A stretch of DNA of 64,000 nt, from the NCBI GenBank assembly GCA_050186725.1, contig JBFWYG010000014.1:15648-79647 (forward strand). Direction: 5' to 3'. The notes beneath the pieces were generated by a model. The model was given only the letters and a program-made list of their open reading frames with translations. It did no database searches and was not told the origin of the DNA. Positions 34,737 to 44,248 of the stretch are shown in pieces (position 1 is the first letter of the stretch; each line of letters begins with the position of its first letter). This stretch comes from JADJYF01 sp050186725. GTDB lineage: Bacteria > Pseudomonadota > Gammaproteobacteria > Ga0077536. The position numbers and the translations under genes are program-made.

Positions 34737-35710
34737 GCGGCCTGCTCCCATGCGGGGTTCACGGCGAGACCTTTGAGCCAGACAATCTGCGCCGGCGCGG
34801 TCTCGATGCGATTGAAGTCCGATTTCAACTGCGCCGCGCCACCCGCGGCCTCGAGATACCAGCCGACGTGCTTGCGCGCGATGCGCGGGCCTGCGACGTC
34901 GCCATAGAGGTCATGCAGCGCGCTCACGTGCGCGTGCATCACGGCCACGCGCTCGGCGAAGCTCGGCGCGCGGTACTCGCGGCCGTCGCGCGCCGCGGCC
35001 AGCGCGGCGAAGATCCACGGATTGCCGTGCGCGGCGCGGCCGATCATGAGGCCGTCGGCGCCGGTGTGGGCCAGCACTCGCGCGGCCTCGGCGGGATTGG
35101 TGATGTCGCCGTTCGCGATCACCGGAATGCCGACCGCCTGCTTGATCGCGGCGATGGTGTCGTACTCGGCCTGGCCGCGATAGCCGCATTCGCGCGTGCG
35201 ACCGTGCACGGTGAGCGCGCGGATGCCGGCGTCCTCGGCCAGGCGCGCGACGCTCACACCGTTGCGCGCCGCGGGGCTCCAGCCGGTGCGGGTCTTCAGC
35301 GTGACCGGTACATCGACCGCGGCGCACACCGCGCGCAGGATGTCCCGCACCAGTGTTTCATCGCGCAGCAGTGCCGAGCCCGCGGCGCGATTGCACACCT
35401 TCTTCGCCGGACAACCCATGTTGATGTCGACGATGTCCGCGCCGAGGTCGGATGCGCGGCGCGCGGCGTCGGCCATCGCGCGCGGCTCGCTGCCGGCGAT
35501 CTGGATCACACGCGGCGTCTCTTCGCCGTCGCAGGCTAGACGCGTGCGCGTCTTGTCGGTGTGCCACAGGTGCGTGTCGCTGGTCACCATCTCGGCAACC
35601 GCGTAGTCCGCGCCGAGGCGACGACACAGCTGACGAAAGGGCAGATCGCTCACCCCGGCCATGGGCGCGAGGATCACCGGTGAGGAGAATTGATGAGGAC
35701 CGATGTTCAC
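34733..35710 (-). CDS. dusB: tRNA-dihydrouridine synthase B
   Basis: Predicted 325 residues. FMN-dependent TIM barrel with LAPMAGVSDLPFRQLCRRLG, INMGCPAKKVCNRAAGSALL with the catalytic cysteine, HGRTRECGYRGQAEYDTIA and NGDITNPAEA. It reduces uridine in the tRNA D-loop. The start is GTG at 35710 (VNIGPHQF aligns with E. coli MRIGQYQL); the frame is open upstream but unconserved. fis follows in an ATGA overlap, as in many Gammaproteobacteria. Confidence 0.94.
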   Translation of the reverse strand: MNIGPHQFSSPVILAPMAGVSDLPFRQLCRRLGADYAVAEMVTSDTHLWHTDKTRTRLACDGEETPRVIQIAGSEPRAMADAARRASDLGADIVDINMGCPAKKVCNRAAGSALLRDETLVRDILRAVCAAVDVPVTLKTRTGWSPAARNGVSVARLAEDAGIRALTVHGRTRECGYRGQAEYDTIAAIKQAVGIPVIANGDITNPAEAARVLAHTGADGLMIGRAAHGNPWIFAALAAARDGREYRAPSFAERVAVMHAHVSALHDLYGDVAGPRIARKHVGWYLEAAGGAAQLKSDFNRIETAPAQIVWLKGLAVNPAWEQAA

Positions 35711-35962
35711 GTTGTGTCCGGCGACAGCGCATGCACCCCGTTGGCATTCCCCTGCGGGTGGCAGCGACAGCAACGCCGGCACGCCGCAGACCGGCGCGTC
35801 GACATGGGCAACCCCCTCGCGATGAGTTACCTGGGCGGACGCCTCTGGCGTGCGTTTCGCGTCCAGGTGAGAAGGATGATAGCCAGATCGGGGACGCCGA
35901 AAAAGGCTTGACGTCGTCCACGATTGCGCGCACCGCGGCAGGCCCCGCGGTGGTGCGGCGCG

Positions 35963-37618
35963 CTACAGGAAGGTGAACTCGAAGCTGACCGCGTTGCTGG
36001 CGTTGCCCGCCAGTTCGAGCACGATGTAGACCGGCCGCTCGGGCGGCATGCCCTCGTCCACCGCAATGCTCTGATCGAGATACTCACGCGGTTCGAAGCG
36101 GCGCGCCGACAGCACGTTGCCGGCCGCGTCGCGTAGACGGAGATCGATGACCGGGTAGGGCGTCGGCGTCTTGCCGTCGTTCATGATCGTGGCGTTGACC
36201 AGCAGCGCATCGCGATAGCTCGGATGTTCGCGCACGTCACGCGCCAGCAGGCGCACGGTCGGCGTCTGCGCGCGACGTTCGAGGCAGGGCAGGCGCGCGC
36301 ACAGCGCATCGATCACCGCGCCCGCCTCGGGCAGGGCCGCGACCACCGCCTGCCGTTCCATGAAGGCCGCCTGCAACAGCGCGCCGAGCGCGAGCACGAA
36401 GGCGAAGCCCGCCCATAGCAGAGCGCGCCAGGACGACGCGCGGGGCGGCGCGGCGAGCGCCGCGAGGTCCGCGGCCAGCACCGCCGGTACGCCGACCTCG
36501 TTCATCACCAGCGGCGCGTCAGCGTCGCCTCCGTCCACCGCGGCCATGGGCGTCGCGCCTGCCGCTGGCTCGGACGCGGCGGCGCGCCGCGCGAGCGCCT
36601 GCGGATCGGTGTCATCGCGCGTCTCGTCGTCATCCGGCACATGCGGCGGTACGTAGTCCGGATCGAGCGGCAGCGGACGCAGTGCCGGTGCCGACACCGA
36701 CGCCTCGCGCAGGTGGGCGAGCGCGTGCGGATCGGTGTCGTCACCCGGCTCGGCGTCGTGCTCGTCGGGGGGCGGCGCGGCGGGCTCGTCCACCGCCGAG
36801 AAATCGAAGTCCGAGATGTCGACCTCGTCGTCGCGCCGCGAGACCGGGCCGATATCGAAATCCTCCTCTGGTGGCGGCGGGGGCGGCGCCACGTCGAACT
36901 CGTCGAACATCGCCACCGGTGGCGAGTCGGCGAGGTCGAAGTCGGTGTCATGCGGCATCGGAAGCGGCGCCGCGTCGAGGGCGAAATCGGCGTCCGGCGC
37001 GAAACTCGGCAGCGCGTCCAGCGCGAGATCCTCGTCATCGGCTGTGTTCGCCTGCGCCGCGACTTGGGCGGGCACTGGCGGCGGCGAGTCCGGCGCGATG
37101 GGCGTGACGCCTGCCAGCGCGGTGAGCGCCGTCGCGCGCGCCGCGCCGGTGGTGACGGTGAGCGGCACACTGTCCGTGCGCGGCGTGAGGCTCGCTTGCG
37201 CGGTGAGCGTGACGAAGCTGAGCGGCGCGGCCGCCGGCGGCGCGACGGGCGCTTCGACCGCCGGTGATGACGCGAGGGGCGCGGCCAGCGCCGGCCCATG
37301 ACTCGGGGTCGAGGGCGAGGCGGGCGTCGCCGCGGGTGCGAGCGTTGTTGTCGCGCTGACGGTCACGAAGCGCAGGGGTTCGGGCGCCGCGGGTGGCGGC
37401 GGCGACGGCGGCGCGACGGGCGTGGCAGTGACAGGCGCTGGCTCGACGGGCGTTTCGAAGCGTGGTGGCGCGGGTGCGGCGGGCGCTTCTTCGACCAGGG
37501 ACTCGAGCGCGTTGAACACGTGCTCGCAGCGTCCGCAGGTCACCAGGCCCTTGGCGAGCGAGAGGTGTTCCGCGCGCAGGCGGAACCAGGCGAAGCATTG
37601 CGGGCAGCGGGTCAGCAT
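35963..37618 (-). CDS. Zinc-ribbon, DUF3426 membrane protein
   Basis: Predicted 551 residues. The N-terminus is an MJ0042-type zinc ribbon with CPQC and CGRC (about 5-32). Residues 45-360 are a low-complexity linker rich in Pro, Ala and Asp with DDDETRDDTDPQALAR-like acidic repeats. A single membrane helix follows (WRALLWAGFAFVLALGALLQ), and a DUF3426 domain at the C-terminus (SYRDALLVNATIMNDGKTPT). The gene sits between prmA and dusB, where orthologues usually lie. The function is unknown. The long disordered linker suggests a tether between a cytoplasmic nucleic-acid or metal-binding ribbon and a periplasmic domain. Confidence 0.87.
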   Translation of the reverse strand: MLTRCPQCFAWFRLRAEHLSLAKGLVTCGRCEHVFNALESLVEEAPAAPAPPRFETPVEPAPVTATPVAPPSPPPPAAPEPLRFVTVSATTTLAPAATPASPSTPSHGPALAAPLASSPAVEAPVAPPAAAPLSFVTLTAQASLTPRTDSVPLTVTTGAARATALTALAGVTPIAPDSPPPVPAQVAAQANTADDEDLALDALPSFAPDADFALDAAPLPMPHDTDFDLADSPPVAMFDEFDVAPPPPPPEEDFDIGPVSRRDDEVDISDFDFSAVDEPAAPPPDEHDAEPGDDTDPHALAHLREASVSAPALRPLPLDPDYVPPHVPDDDETRDDTDPQALARRAAASEPAAGATPMAAVDGGDADAPLVMNEVGVPAVLAADLAALAAPPRASSWRALLWAGFAFVLALGALLQAAFMERQAVVAALPEAGAVIDALCARLPCLERRAQTPTVRLLARDVREHPSYRDALLVNATIMNDGKTPTPYPVIDLRLRDAAGNVLSARRFEPREYLDQSIAVDEGMPPERPVYIVLELAGNASNAVSFEFTFL

Positions 37619-37644
37619 CGGCGCGGGATTCTACCGGACGCGAT

Positions 37645-38520
37645 TCACCGGCGCGTGCCGCTGACCAGCGCCCAGTCGCCGCGGATGCGCGGCGGATCCA
37701 TGGTGAAAGCCGGTTCGTACATCGCGACCACGCTCGGGATCTGCGTCGCGAGCAGACCCGACAGCGCGATGCGCGCGCCATGCGGCACGAGCCTGGCGAA
37801 GCGCGGCGCGAGCGCGATCAGCGGCGCCTCGAGGATGTTCGCCACCAGCACGTCGGCGGCGTGTTCCAGCAGGCCGTCGGGCCGGCCGACGCGAATGCGA
37901 TCGGCGTAGCCGTTCTGCGCGATGTTCTCCCGCGCCACGTCGAGAGCATCGTCGTCGATGTCGACCGCGTCCACGTGCGCCGCGCCGAAGCACGCCGCGG
38001 ACAGCGCCAGGATGCCGGAGCCGCAGCCGTAGTCGATCACGCGCGCCTGCGCGAGACTCGCCTCAGCGAGCCAGTCGAGACAGAGCGCGGTGGTCTCGTG
38101 CGTGCCCGTGCCGAAGGCGCGCCCCGGATCGAGGCGCAGCACGTGGCGCGCGCCGGCCGGCGGCTCGCACCAGGTGGGACAGATCCAGAGATCACCGGCG
38201 AAGCCCTGCGGCTGCCAGTGTTCCTTCCACGCATCGGCCCAGTGCTGCTCGGCGAGCTCGGTGAACACGATGTCGGTACCGGGCTCGAGCAGTGGTCGCA
38301 GGCGACGCTCGAGGGCGACGCGATCGACCGTCGCCTCGAACAGCGCGGTCAGGGTGAACACCTGCCACGCGTCGTCACTCGCCACGCCCGGCTCGGCGAA
38401 GATCTCGCTGTCGCCCTCGCTGGTCGTGATCGCGCTCGCGCCGAGCCCTTCGAGCAGCGACTCGCAGGCGGCAAAGCGCGCCGCCGGCAGGCGACAGCGC
38501 AGCTCCAGCCACTCGCTCAT
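37645..38520 (-). CDS. prmA: Ribosomal protein L11 methyltransferase
   Basis: Predicted 291 residues, as in E. coli (293). The N-terminal substrate domain is followed by the SAM motif VIDYGCGSGILALSAACFGA, then VDAVDIDDDALDVARENI, LVANIL and the family marker FGTGTHETTALCLDWL. It trimethylates several residues of ribosomal protein L11. It lies 16 bases after accC and 26 before the DUF3426 gene, within the same run of minus-strand genes. Confidence 0.96.
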   Translation of the reverse strand: MSEWLELRCRLPAARFAACESLLEGLGASAITTSEGDSEIFAEPGVASDDAWQVFTLTALFEATVDRVALERRLRPLLEPGTDIVFTELAEQHWADAWKEHWQPQGFAGDLWICPTWCEPPAGARHVLRLDPGRAFGTGTHETTALCLDWLAEASLAQARVIDYGCGSGILALSAACFGAAHVDAVDIDDDALDVARENIAQNGYADRIRVGRPDGLLEHAADVLVANILEAPLIALAPRFARLVPHGARIALSGLLATQIPSVVAMYEPAFTMDPPRIRGDWALVSGTRR

Positions 38521-38536
38521 GCGGACCGGGCGGCGT

Positions 38537-39880
38537 TCAGACCAGCCCCAGCTTGCGTTCGAGGTAGTGGATGTCGGTGCCGCCGGCGATGAAGGCGGCA
38601 TCCGCGACGAGATCGCGGTGCAGCGGCACGTTGGTCTCGATGCCTTCGATGACGAGCTCGGTCAAGGCATTCTCCATGCGCTTCAAGGCCGCCTGGCGCG
38701 TCTCGGCGTGGCAGATGAGCTTGCCGATCAGCGAATCATAGTAGGGCGGGACTGTGTAGCCGGCGTAGACGTGGGAGTCGACGCGCACCCCCGGACCGCC
38801 GGGCGGATGGTAGACCGAGATGAGGCCCGGCGAGGGGCGGAAGGTATAGGCGTCCTCGGCATTGATGCGGCACTCGATGGCGTGGCCCGTGGGCGTCACG
38901 TCCTCCTGGCGGAGCGTGAGCTTCTCGCCGGCCGCGACCAGCAGCTGCTGCTTGACCAGGTCCACGCCGGTGACCATCTCGGTCACCGGGTGCTCGACCT
39001 GGATGCGGGTGTTCATTTCGATGAAATAGAACTCGCCGTTCTCGTACAGGAATTCAAACGTGCCGGCGCCACGATAGCCAATCTTGCGACAGGCATCGGT
39101 GCACAGCGCGCCGATCCGTGCACGCGTGGCAGGGTCGATGCCGGGCGCCGGGGATTCCTCGATGATCTTCTGGTGGCGACGCTGCATGGAGCAGTCGCGC
39201 TCGCCGAGATGGATGACGTTGCCGTGGGTGTCGGCCAGCACCTGGAATTCGATGTGGCGCGGATGCTCGAGGAATTTCTCGAGATAGACCGCGTCGTTCT
39301 GAAAGGCCGCCAGGGCTTCGCGCTTGGTGAGCGCGATGGCGTTGCGCAAGGAAGCCTCGGTATGCACCACGCGCATGCCGCGTCCGCCGCCGCCGCCCGA
39401 GGCTTTGATGATCACCGGGTAACCGATGGCGCGCGCGAGCGCGATGTTCTCCTGGATGTCGTCGCCGAGCGGCTTGCCCGAGCCCGGCACGCAGGGCACG
39501 CCGGCCTCCTGCATGGCGCGAATGGCCGACAGCTTGTCGCCCATGATGCGCATGGTCTCCGGGCGCGGCCCGATGAACACGAAGCCGCTCTTCTCCACGC
39601 GCTCGGCGAAGTCCGCGTTCTCGGACAGAAAGCCGTAGCCGGGATGGATGGCGACCGCGTCGACCACCTCCGCGGCGGCAATCACCGCGGGGATGTTGAG
39701 ATAGCTGTCCGCCGGCGCCGGCGGGCCGATGCATACGGACTCGTCGGCCAGCCTCACGTGCTTCAGATCGCGGTCGGCCGAGGAATGCACCGCGACCGTC
39801 TTGATGCCGAGGTCGCGACAGGCGCGCAACACGCGCAGCGCGATTTCGCCACGATTGGCGATGACGACTTTATCGAACAT
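38537..39880 (-). CDS. accC: Biotin carboxylase subunit of acetyl-CoA carboxylase
   Basis: Predicted 447 residues (E. coli 449). ATP-grasp elements: KVVIANRGEIALRVLRACRD, HPGYGFLSENADFA, IIKASGGGGGRGMRVV, EMNTRIQVEHPVTEMVTGVD. It carboxylates biotin on AccB with ATP and bicarbonate in the first step of fatty acid synthesis. It starts seven bases after accB, the classical accB-accC pair. Confidence 0.98.
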   Translation of the reverse strand: MFDKVVIANRGEIALRVLRACRDLGIKTVAVHSSADRDLKHVRLADESVCIGPPAPADSYLNIPAVIAAAEVVDAVAIHPGYGFLSENADFAERVEKSGFVFIGPRPETMRIMGDKLSAIRAMQEAGVPCVPGSGKPLGDDIQENIALARAIGYPVIIKASGGGGGRGMRVVHTEASLRNAIALTKREALAAFQNDAVYLEKFLEHPRHIEFQVLADTHGNVIHLGERDCSMQRRHQKIIEESPAPGIDPATRARIGALCTDACRKIGYRGAGTFEFLYENGEFYFIEMNTRIQVEHPVTEMVTGVDLVKQQLLVAAGEKLTLRQEDVTPTGHAIECRINAEDAYTFRPSPGLISVYHPPGGPGVRVDSHVYAGYTVPPYYDSLIGKLICHAETRQAALKRMENALTELVIEGIETNVPLHRDLVADAAFIAGGTDIHYLERKLGLV

Positions 39881-39887
39881 GGCCGCC

Positions 39888-40334
39888 TCAGCCGATCACG
39901 AACAGCGGCTGTTCGTACTCCACCGGGTGACCGTTGTCGGCGAGCACCGCGGTGATGGTGCCGGCGACCTCGGCCTCGATCGGATTCATGATCTTCATCG
40001 CTTCGATGATGCACAGCGTGTCACCGATCTTGACGCTCTGCCCGACCTTGACGAAGGGCGCCGAGTCCGGCGAGGGCGCGAGGTAGAAGGTGCCGACCAT
40101 CGGCGACTTGATGACGTTGCCGGCCGGTTCGGGCGCGGCCACGGCGGCGAGGCTCGCCGCCGGCGCGGCGGCCGGGGCGGCCGCCATCATCGGCGCCTGC
40201 ATGGGCATGGGCGCGTAGGCCATCACCGGCCCGCGGCTGATGCGCACCGACTCCTCGCCCTCTTTGATCTCTATTTCAGCGACGCCCGATTCCTCGAGCA
40301 GTTCGATGAGTTTCTTGACCTTTCTGATATCCAC
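39888..40334 (-). CDS. accB: Biotin carboxyl carrier protein of acetyl-CoA carboxylase
   Basis: Predicted 148 residues (E. coli 156). The N-terminal part (DIRKVKKLIELLEESGVAEI) is conserved; a Pro-Ala-Met linker follows, then the biotinyl domain (KSPMVGTFYLAPSPDSAPFV, then IIEAMKIMN with the biotinylated lysine). GTG 40334 is the start, since MDIRKV is the family N-terminus; the frame upstream is unconserved. It carries the carboxyl group between AccC and the carboxyltransferase. Confidence 0.96.
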   Translation of the reverse strand: MDIRKVKKLIELLEESGVAEIEIKEGEESVRISRGPVMAYAPMPMQAPMMAAAPAAAPAASLAAVAAPEPAGNVIKSPMVGTFYLAPSPDSAPFVKVGQSVKIGDTLCIIEAMKIMNPIEAEVAGTITAVLADNGHPVEYEQPLFVIG

Positions 40335-40404
40335 CCTGGTGTTCTCCCGCGCGGTCGCCGTGTCGGCGCCGCCGTGCCTCGTTGGTTTGTTTCGTCGTCG
40401 TCGC

Positions 40405-40848
40405 TCAAGCCGCGGCCAGGCGCTGGGCCGCCGCGGCGAGTGCCAGTTCATAGCCCTGTACGCCGAGCCCGCAGATCACCCCTACCGCGATGTCGGACAG
40501 GTAGGAGTGGTGACGGAAGGCTTCGCGTGCGTGCACGTTGGAGATGTGCACTTCGATGAAGGGGATCTGCACGCCGAGCAGCGCGTCGCGCAGCGCGACG
40601 CTGGTATGGGTGTAGGCGCCCGGATTGATGAGGATGAAGGCGACGCCTTCGCTGCGCGCGGCATGGATGCGGTCGACCAGCGCGCCTTCGCCGTTGCTCT
40701 GGAACGCGGCGAGGTCGTGTCCCAGCCCGGCGGCGACCGCGGCGCAGCGCTGCTCGACGTCGGCCAGCGTGGCGCTGCCGTAGACGCCGGGCTCGCGCAG
40801 CCCCAGCAGGTTCAGGTTCGGACCGTTGATGAGCAGCAGTTTGGACAC
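40405..40848 (-). CDS. aroQ: Type II 3-dehydroquinate dehydratase
   Basis: Predicted 147 residues. INGPNLNLLGLREPGVYGSA with the catalytic tyrosine, FQSNGEGALVDRIH, ILINPGAYTHTSVALRDAL, and VHISNVHAREAFRHHSY with the catalytic histidine. It forms 3-dehydroshikimate in the shikimate pathway. It lies 70 bases upstream of accB on the same strand. Confidence 0.97.
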   Translation of the reverse strand: MSKLLLINGPNLNLLGLREPGVYGSATLADVEQRCAAVAAGLGHDLAAFQSNGEGALVDRIHAARSEGVAFILINPGAYTHTSVALRDALLGVQIPFIEVHISNVHAREAFRHHSYLSDIAVGVICGLGVQGYELALAAAAQRLAAA

Positions 40849-40931
40849 GCTCGCGCTACCTGGCGCCCGGCTTCTCCGGGAGGCGCGAAGCTAGCATGTT
40901 TGCGCGCAGGTTGCGACCGCGTTTGCCGATC

Positions 40932-41537
40932 TTAGCGGCTGTTCGAAGCCTCGGCCGAAGCGCCGACCGCACCGCCCAGGTAGCCCTCGAGGGCCGCGCC
41001 GGCGTCCTCGCGATGCCATTCGCCCTGGTGACGCATGAGCACCTGGCCTTCTGGGTCGAGGACCACGGTGTAGGGCAAACCGCCGATCTCGTTGCCGAGC
41101 GCGCTCATCAGACGCGCGACGTCCTGGTCACCGACCAGTACCGGGTAGTTGACGCCATGTTCGGCGACGAAGGCCTGCACCGGCGCCACCTCGTCGAGCG
41201 CCACGCCGACGAAGGTCAGTCCGCGCGCTTCGAGCGTCCGCTGCAGGTCGATGAAGGCCGGGATCTCCTTCAGGCAGGGCGGGCACCAGGTCGCCCAGAA
41301 GTTCAGCACCACGTGCTTGCCGCGCCACTGCGCGAGGGGCTGGTCGCGCCCCTCGAGGTCCTTGAACGACCAGTCCAGCGGTTTGACCGGCTCGCTTCCC
41401 GGCGCCGGCGCCTCGGCCACCGGGCCCAGCGCCTGGGCCGCCGTGAGTGACTGGCGCTGGGACCAGGCCTGCAGCAGGTAGCCGGCGCTGCCGGCCAGGA
41501 GCGCCAGCGCGAGAAAGCCGAGATGTGACGGCTTCAT
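40932..41537 (-). CDS. TlpA-like thiol:disulfide oxidoreductase
   Basis: Predicted 201 residues. One N-terminal hydrophobic segment (MKPSHLGFLALALLAGSAGY) anchors or exports it, then a thioredoxin fold with LNFWATWCPPCLKE and the cis-Pro loop GGLPYTVVLDPEGQ. It acts in the periplasm on protein disulfides, probably fed with electrons by DsbD, encoded just upstream. The ATG at 41537 overlaps the dsbD stop (ATGA), which makes the pair strongly linked. Confidence 0.93.
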   Translation of the reverse strand: MKPSHLGFLALALLAGSAGYLLQAWSQRQSLTAAQALGPVAEAPAPGSEPVKPLDWSFKDLEGRDQPLAQWRGKHVVLNFWATWCPPCLKEIPAFIDLQRTLEARGLTFVGVALDEVAPVQAFVAEHGVNYPVLVGDQDVARLMSALGNEIGGLPYTVVLDPEGQVLMRHQGEWHREDAGAALEGYLGGAVGASAEASNSR

Positions 41538-43411
41538 GGCAGCGCAGCGGCCAGCCGGTCGAGGTGGCCGTTGAACTCGGCGGCCGCGACGAATCCGGTG
41601 ATGCGGTGTTCGCGCAGCTCGCGGCCGCCGTTGAAGAACAGCACGGCCGGCGGGCCGAACAGGTCGTAGTGCTCGAGCAAGGCCTTGTCTTCCGGCGAAC
41701 TCTCGGTGACGTCGGCGCGCAGCAGGCGCAGCCCGGCGAGGCGAGGCGCGACGTCGGCGTGGGCGAAGGTCTGCTTTTCCAGGTGTTTGCACTCCACGCA
41801 CCAGTCGGCATAGAAGTCGAGCATCACCGGCTGGCCCGCGGCCTGGGCGCGCGCGACCTCGGACTGCACCGCGGCCAGGCCCTTCACCGTGACGAAGGCC
41901 GCCTCGGCGCTCGCCGCGCCGGCACCCCGACCCGCGACCAGCGGGGCCAGCGGGCGAAGTGGGTCCTCACCCCCGGCGGCCGCGCCCACCACCAGGGTCG
42001 CGCCATAGATGAGGCCCGCGAGGCCGATGCCCTGGTGCAATCGCCGCCAACCACTCGTGGCCTGCGCGGGCCGGTCGAGGGCGCCCAGGTAGACCGCCGA
42101 GCCGATCAGGAGCAGCGCCCACAGCGCCAGCACCGAGGGTCCGGGCAGGATGCGCGACAGGAACAGGATGGCGACCGCGAGGAAGGCCACGCCGAACACC
42201 CGCTTGATGCTCTCCATCCACGCGCCGGCGCGCGGCAGGAGGCCGCCGGCCGAAGTACCGAGCGCGATGAGCGGCAGACCCATGCCGAGACCGAGCGCGA
42301 ACAGCGCACTACCGCCGGTCACCGCCGAACCGGTCTGGCTGATGTAGGCGAGCGCGCCGGCCAGCGGCGGCGCGACGCAGGGCCCGACGATCAGTGCCGA
42401 GAGGGCGCCCATCACCGCCACGCCGAGGTAGCTGCCGCCACGCTGGGCGCGGGACAGCCGATCGAGACGGGTCTGCAGCGCGCTCGGCAGCTGCAGTTCA
42501 TAGAAACCGAACATCGACAGCGCGAGCAATACGAACAGGCCGCTGAAAGCCACCAGCACCACCGGCTGCTGGAAGGCCGCCTGCAGGTTCTGCCCGAGCA
42601 GGCCGGCCGCGACCCCGGCGAGCGCATAGGCGGCCGCCATCGCCACCACGTAGGTCGAGGACAGCAGGAAACCGCGCGTCGCGCTGACCGGCTGCTGCTG
42701 GCCGACGATGATGCCGGACAGGATGGGCACCATCGGCAGCACGCAGGGCGTGAAGGCGAGCAGGAGACCGAGACCGAGGAAAGTCAGGAGCGTCATGGTG
42801 AGCGAGCGCTCACCCAGCTCGGCGGTGATGCGGTCCGCGGCGTTGCCTGTGGCGCTGCTCGCCAGTCCGGATGACGGCGGACTCGGCGTGGCTTCGGCCG
42901 TGGGTGACGGTGGGGCGGCGGTCGCGGCACCGCCGAGGGTGAACACCAGGCGCTTGCGCTGCGGCGGGTAGCAGATGCCGTCCTCGGCGCAGCCCTGGTA
43001 GCGAATCTCGACTTCGGCGGTGGTCGCCTCGGCCGGCGCGGTCACGGGCACCCGCACGCGCGCGACATGCTTGTACACCGCCACTTCGCCGAACTCCGGG
43101 TCCTGCTTGATCTCGCCGGGCGGCAGCTCGAGCGCGCCCAGGGTCACGCCGGGGCTGACCGCCGTCGCCTTCATCTTGTCGCGGTAGAGGTAGTAGCCGT
43201 CCGGGATGGTCCAGGCGAAGACCAGGCGGTCGCCCTCGGTGGCCGGCTCGGCCAGCACGAAGGCCTGGTCGGGCGGCAGGAAGTCGCGCCCGCCCGCCAG
43301 GGTCTCGGACGGCGCCAGCTGGTCCAGGGCATCGAGCACGCCGGCCCGCGCGCCTGGCAGGCAGGCCAGGCACAGCAAGAGGCTCAGGCAGAAACGGCGC
43401 GTTCGATCCAT
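41534..43411 (-). CDS. dsbD: Thiol:disulfide interchange protein DsbD
   Basis: Predicted 625 residues. A signal peptide is followed by the N-terminal immunoglobulin-like alpha domain (GCAEDGICYPPQ holds its cysteines), eight membrane helices with LAFTPCVLPMVPILSG and IVGPCVAPPLAGALAY, and the C-terminal thioredoxin domain with LDFYADWCVECKHLE. It moves electrons from cytoplasmic thioredoxin to the periplasm. It overlaps cutA by 28 bases upstream and the TlpA-like gene by four downstream. Confidence 0.97.
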   Translation of the reverse strand: MDRTRRFCLSLLLCLACLPGARAGVLDALDQLAPSETLAGGRDFLPPDQAFVLAEPATEGDRLVFAWTIPDGYYLYRDKMKATAVSPGVTLGALELPPGEIKQDPEFGEVAVYKHVARVRVPVTAPAEATTAEVEIRYQGCAEDGICYPPQRKRLVFTLGGAATAAPPSPTAEATPSPPSSGLASSATGNAADRITAELGERSLTMTLLTFLGLGLLLAFTPCVLPMVPILSGIIVGQQQPVSATRGFLLSSTYVVAMAAAYALAGVAAGLLGQNLQAAFQQPVVLVAFSGLFVLLALSMFGFYELQLPSALQTRLDRLSRAQRGGSYLGVAVMGALSALIVGPCVAPPLAGALAYISQTGSAVTGGSALFALGLGMGLPLIALGTSAGGLLPRAGAWMESIKRVFGVAFLAVAILFLSRILPGPSVLALWALLLIGSAVYLGALDRPAQATSGWRRLHQGIGLAGLIYGATLVVGAAAGGEDPLRPLAPLVAGRGAGAASAEAAFVTVKGLAAVQSEVARAQAAGQPVMLDFYADWCVECKHLEKQTFAHADVAPRLAGLRLLRADVTESSPEDKALLEHYDLFGPPAVLFFNGGRELREHRITGFVAAAEFNGHLDRLAAALP

Positions 43412-43713
43412 TGCAGATAGGCTTCCGATCCGGACTCGACAGGGACTGCCAGCAGTTCCGGGAGTTCATAGGGGTGCAGCTCGCGCCACAGGGTCTCGAG
43501 CGCCACATACGCGGCGCGCGTGGTCTTGGCCAGGAGCAGCACCTCTTCTGCGCGCTCGAGCGCGCCGTTCCATTCGTAGACCGACTCGACCCCGGGCAGC
43601 AGGTTGACGCAGGCCGCGAGCCGTCCGGTCACCGCCGCTTCGGCCATGCGCAGGCCAGTGTCCCGATCCGGGCAGGTACACAGCAGAACCAGGCACTCGG
43701 TGGCGGCGGTCAT
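43384..43713 (-). CDS. cutA: Divalent-cation tolerance protein CutA
   Basis: Predicted 109 residues. CutA1 signature: LAACVNLLPGVESVYEWNGA, EEVLLLAKTTRAAYVALE, and HPYELPELLAVPVESGSEAY. It forms a trimer of PII-like fold and has a debated role in metal tolerance. Its last 28 bases overlap the start of dsbD, the same order as in many Gammaproteobacteria. Confidence 0.95.
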   Translation of the reverse strand: MTAATECLVLLCTCPDRDTGLRMAEAAVTGRLAACVNLLPGVESVYEWNGALERAEEVLLLAKTTRAAYVALETLWRELHPYELPELLAVPVESGSEAYLQWIERAVSA

Positions 43714-43776
43714 GGCGCGACCCCAGCAGGTATCATCACCATTGTAATCCCGCCGTCCCGGACCGACCTACGCTCC

Positions 43777-44235
43777 ATGCCTCTACCGATCATCATGCTC
43801 GTGCTCTTCATCGGCATGCCGATGCTGGAGATTTACGTCCTGATCCAGGTCGGCCAGGTGATCGGCCCGCTGTGGACGGTGGCGCTGCTGCTGCTGGTCG
43901 CGGCGCTCGGCAGCCTGCTGCTGCGCCAGCAGGGTCTCGCGACCTTGGCCAAGGTGCAGACGGCGCTGGCGCGTGGCGAACTGCCGGCCGGCGCGATCCT
44001 CGAGGGCCTGGTCCTGCTGGTCGCGGGCGTGCTGATGGTGACGCCGGGCTTCGTCACCGATGTCATGGCGTTCCTGTGCCTGCTGCCGCCGCTGCGCAAG
44101 GGCATCGTGGCGCTGCTCGCCCACGCGCTCAGCCTGCGCGTGCTCGGCGGTGGCGCGCCGCGCGGGCCCGGCCCCGGCCCCGCCGGGCCGCAGGTGCTGG
44201 AAGGCGACTACCGCGTCGAACGGGACGATCCGTGA
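43777..44235 (+). CDS. fxsA: FxsA family membrane protein
   Basis: Predicted 152 residues with three or four membrane segments (LPIIMLVLFIGMPMLEIYVL, WTVALLLLVAALGSLLL, ILEGLVLLVAGVLMV, VMAFLCLLPPLRKGIVALLA). The motif around PGFVTDVMAFLCLLPPLR is typical. E. coli FxsA reduces the phage T7 exclusion of F plasmids; the native function is unclear. It is divergent from cutA and convergent with the aminotransferase gene. ATG 43777 begins the first helix. Confidence 0.92.
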   Translation: MPLPIIMLVLFIGMPMLEIYVLIQVGQVIGPLWTVALLLLVAALGSLLLRQQGLATLAKVQTALARGELPAGAILEGLVLLVAGVLMVTPGFVTDVMAFLCLLPPLRKGIVALLAHALSLRVLGGGAPRGPGPGPAGPQVLEGDYRVERDDP

Positions 44236-44248
44236 CGACCCGTCGCGT

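Noticed and set aside
34813..34830. Inverted TTGAA ... TTCAA inside dusB resembling the repeat family
   Set aside because: It lacks GTAG and the long stem, and lies in conserved coding sequence, so it is probably chance.
35931..35952. 8-bp GC-rich hairpin just after the DUF3426 gene
   Set aside because: No T-run follows on the minus strand for more than 25 bases, so it is not a convincing terminator.
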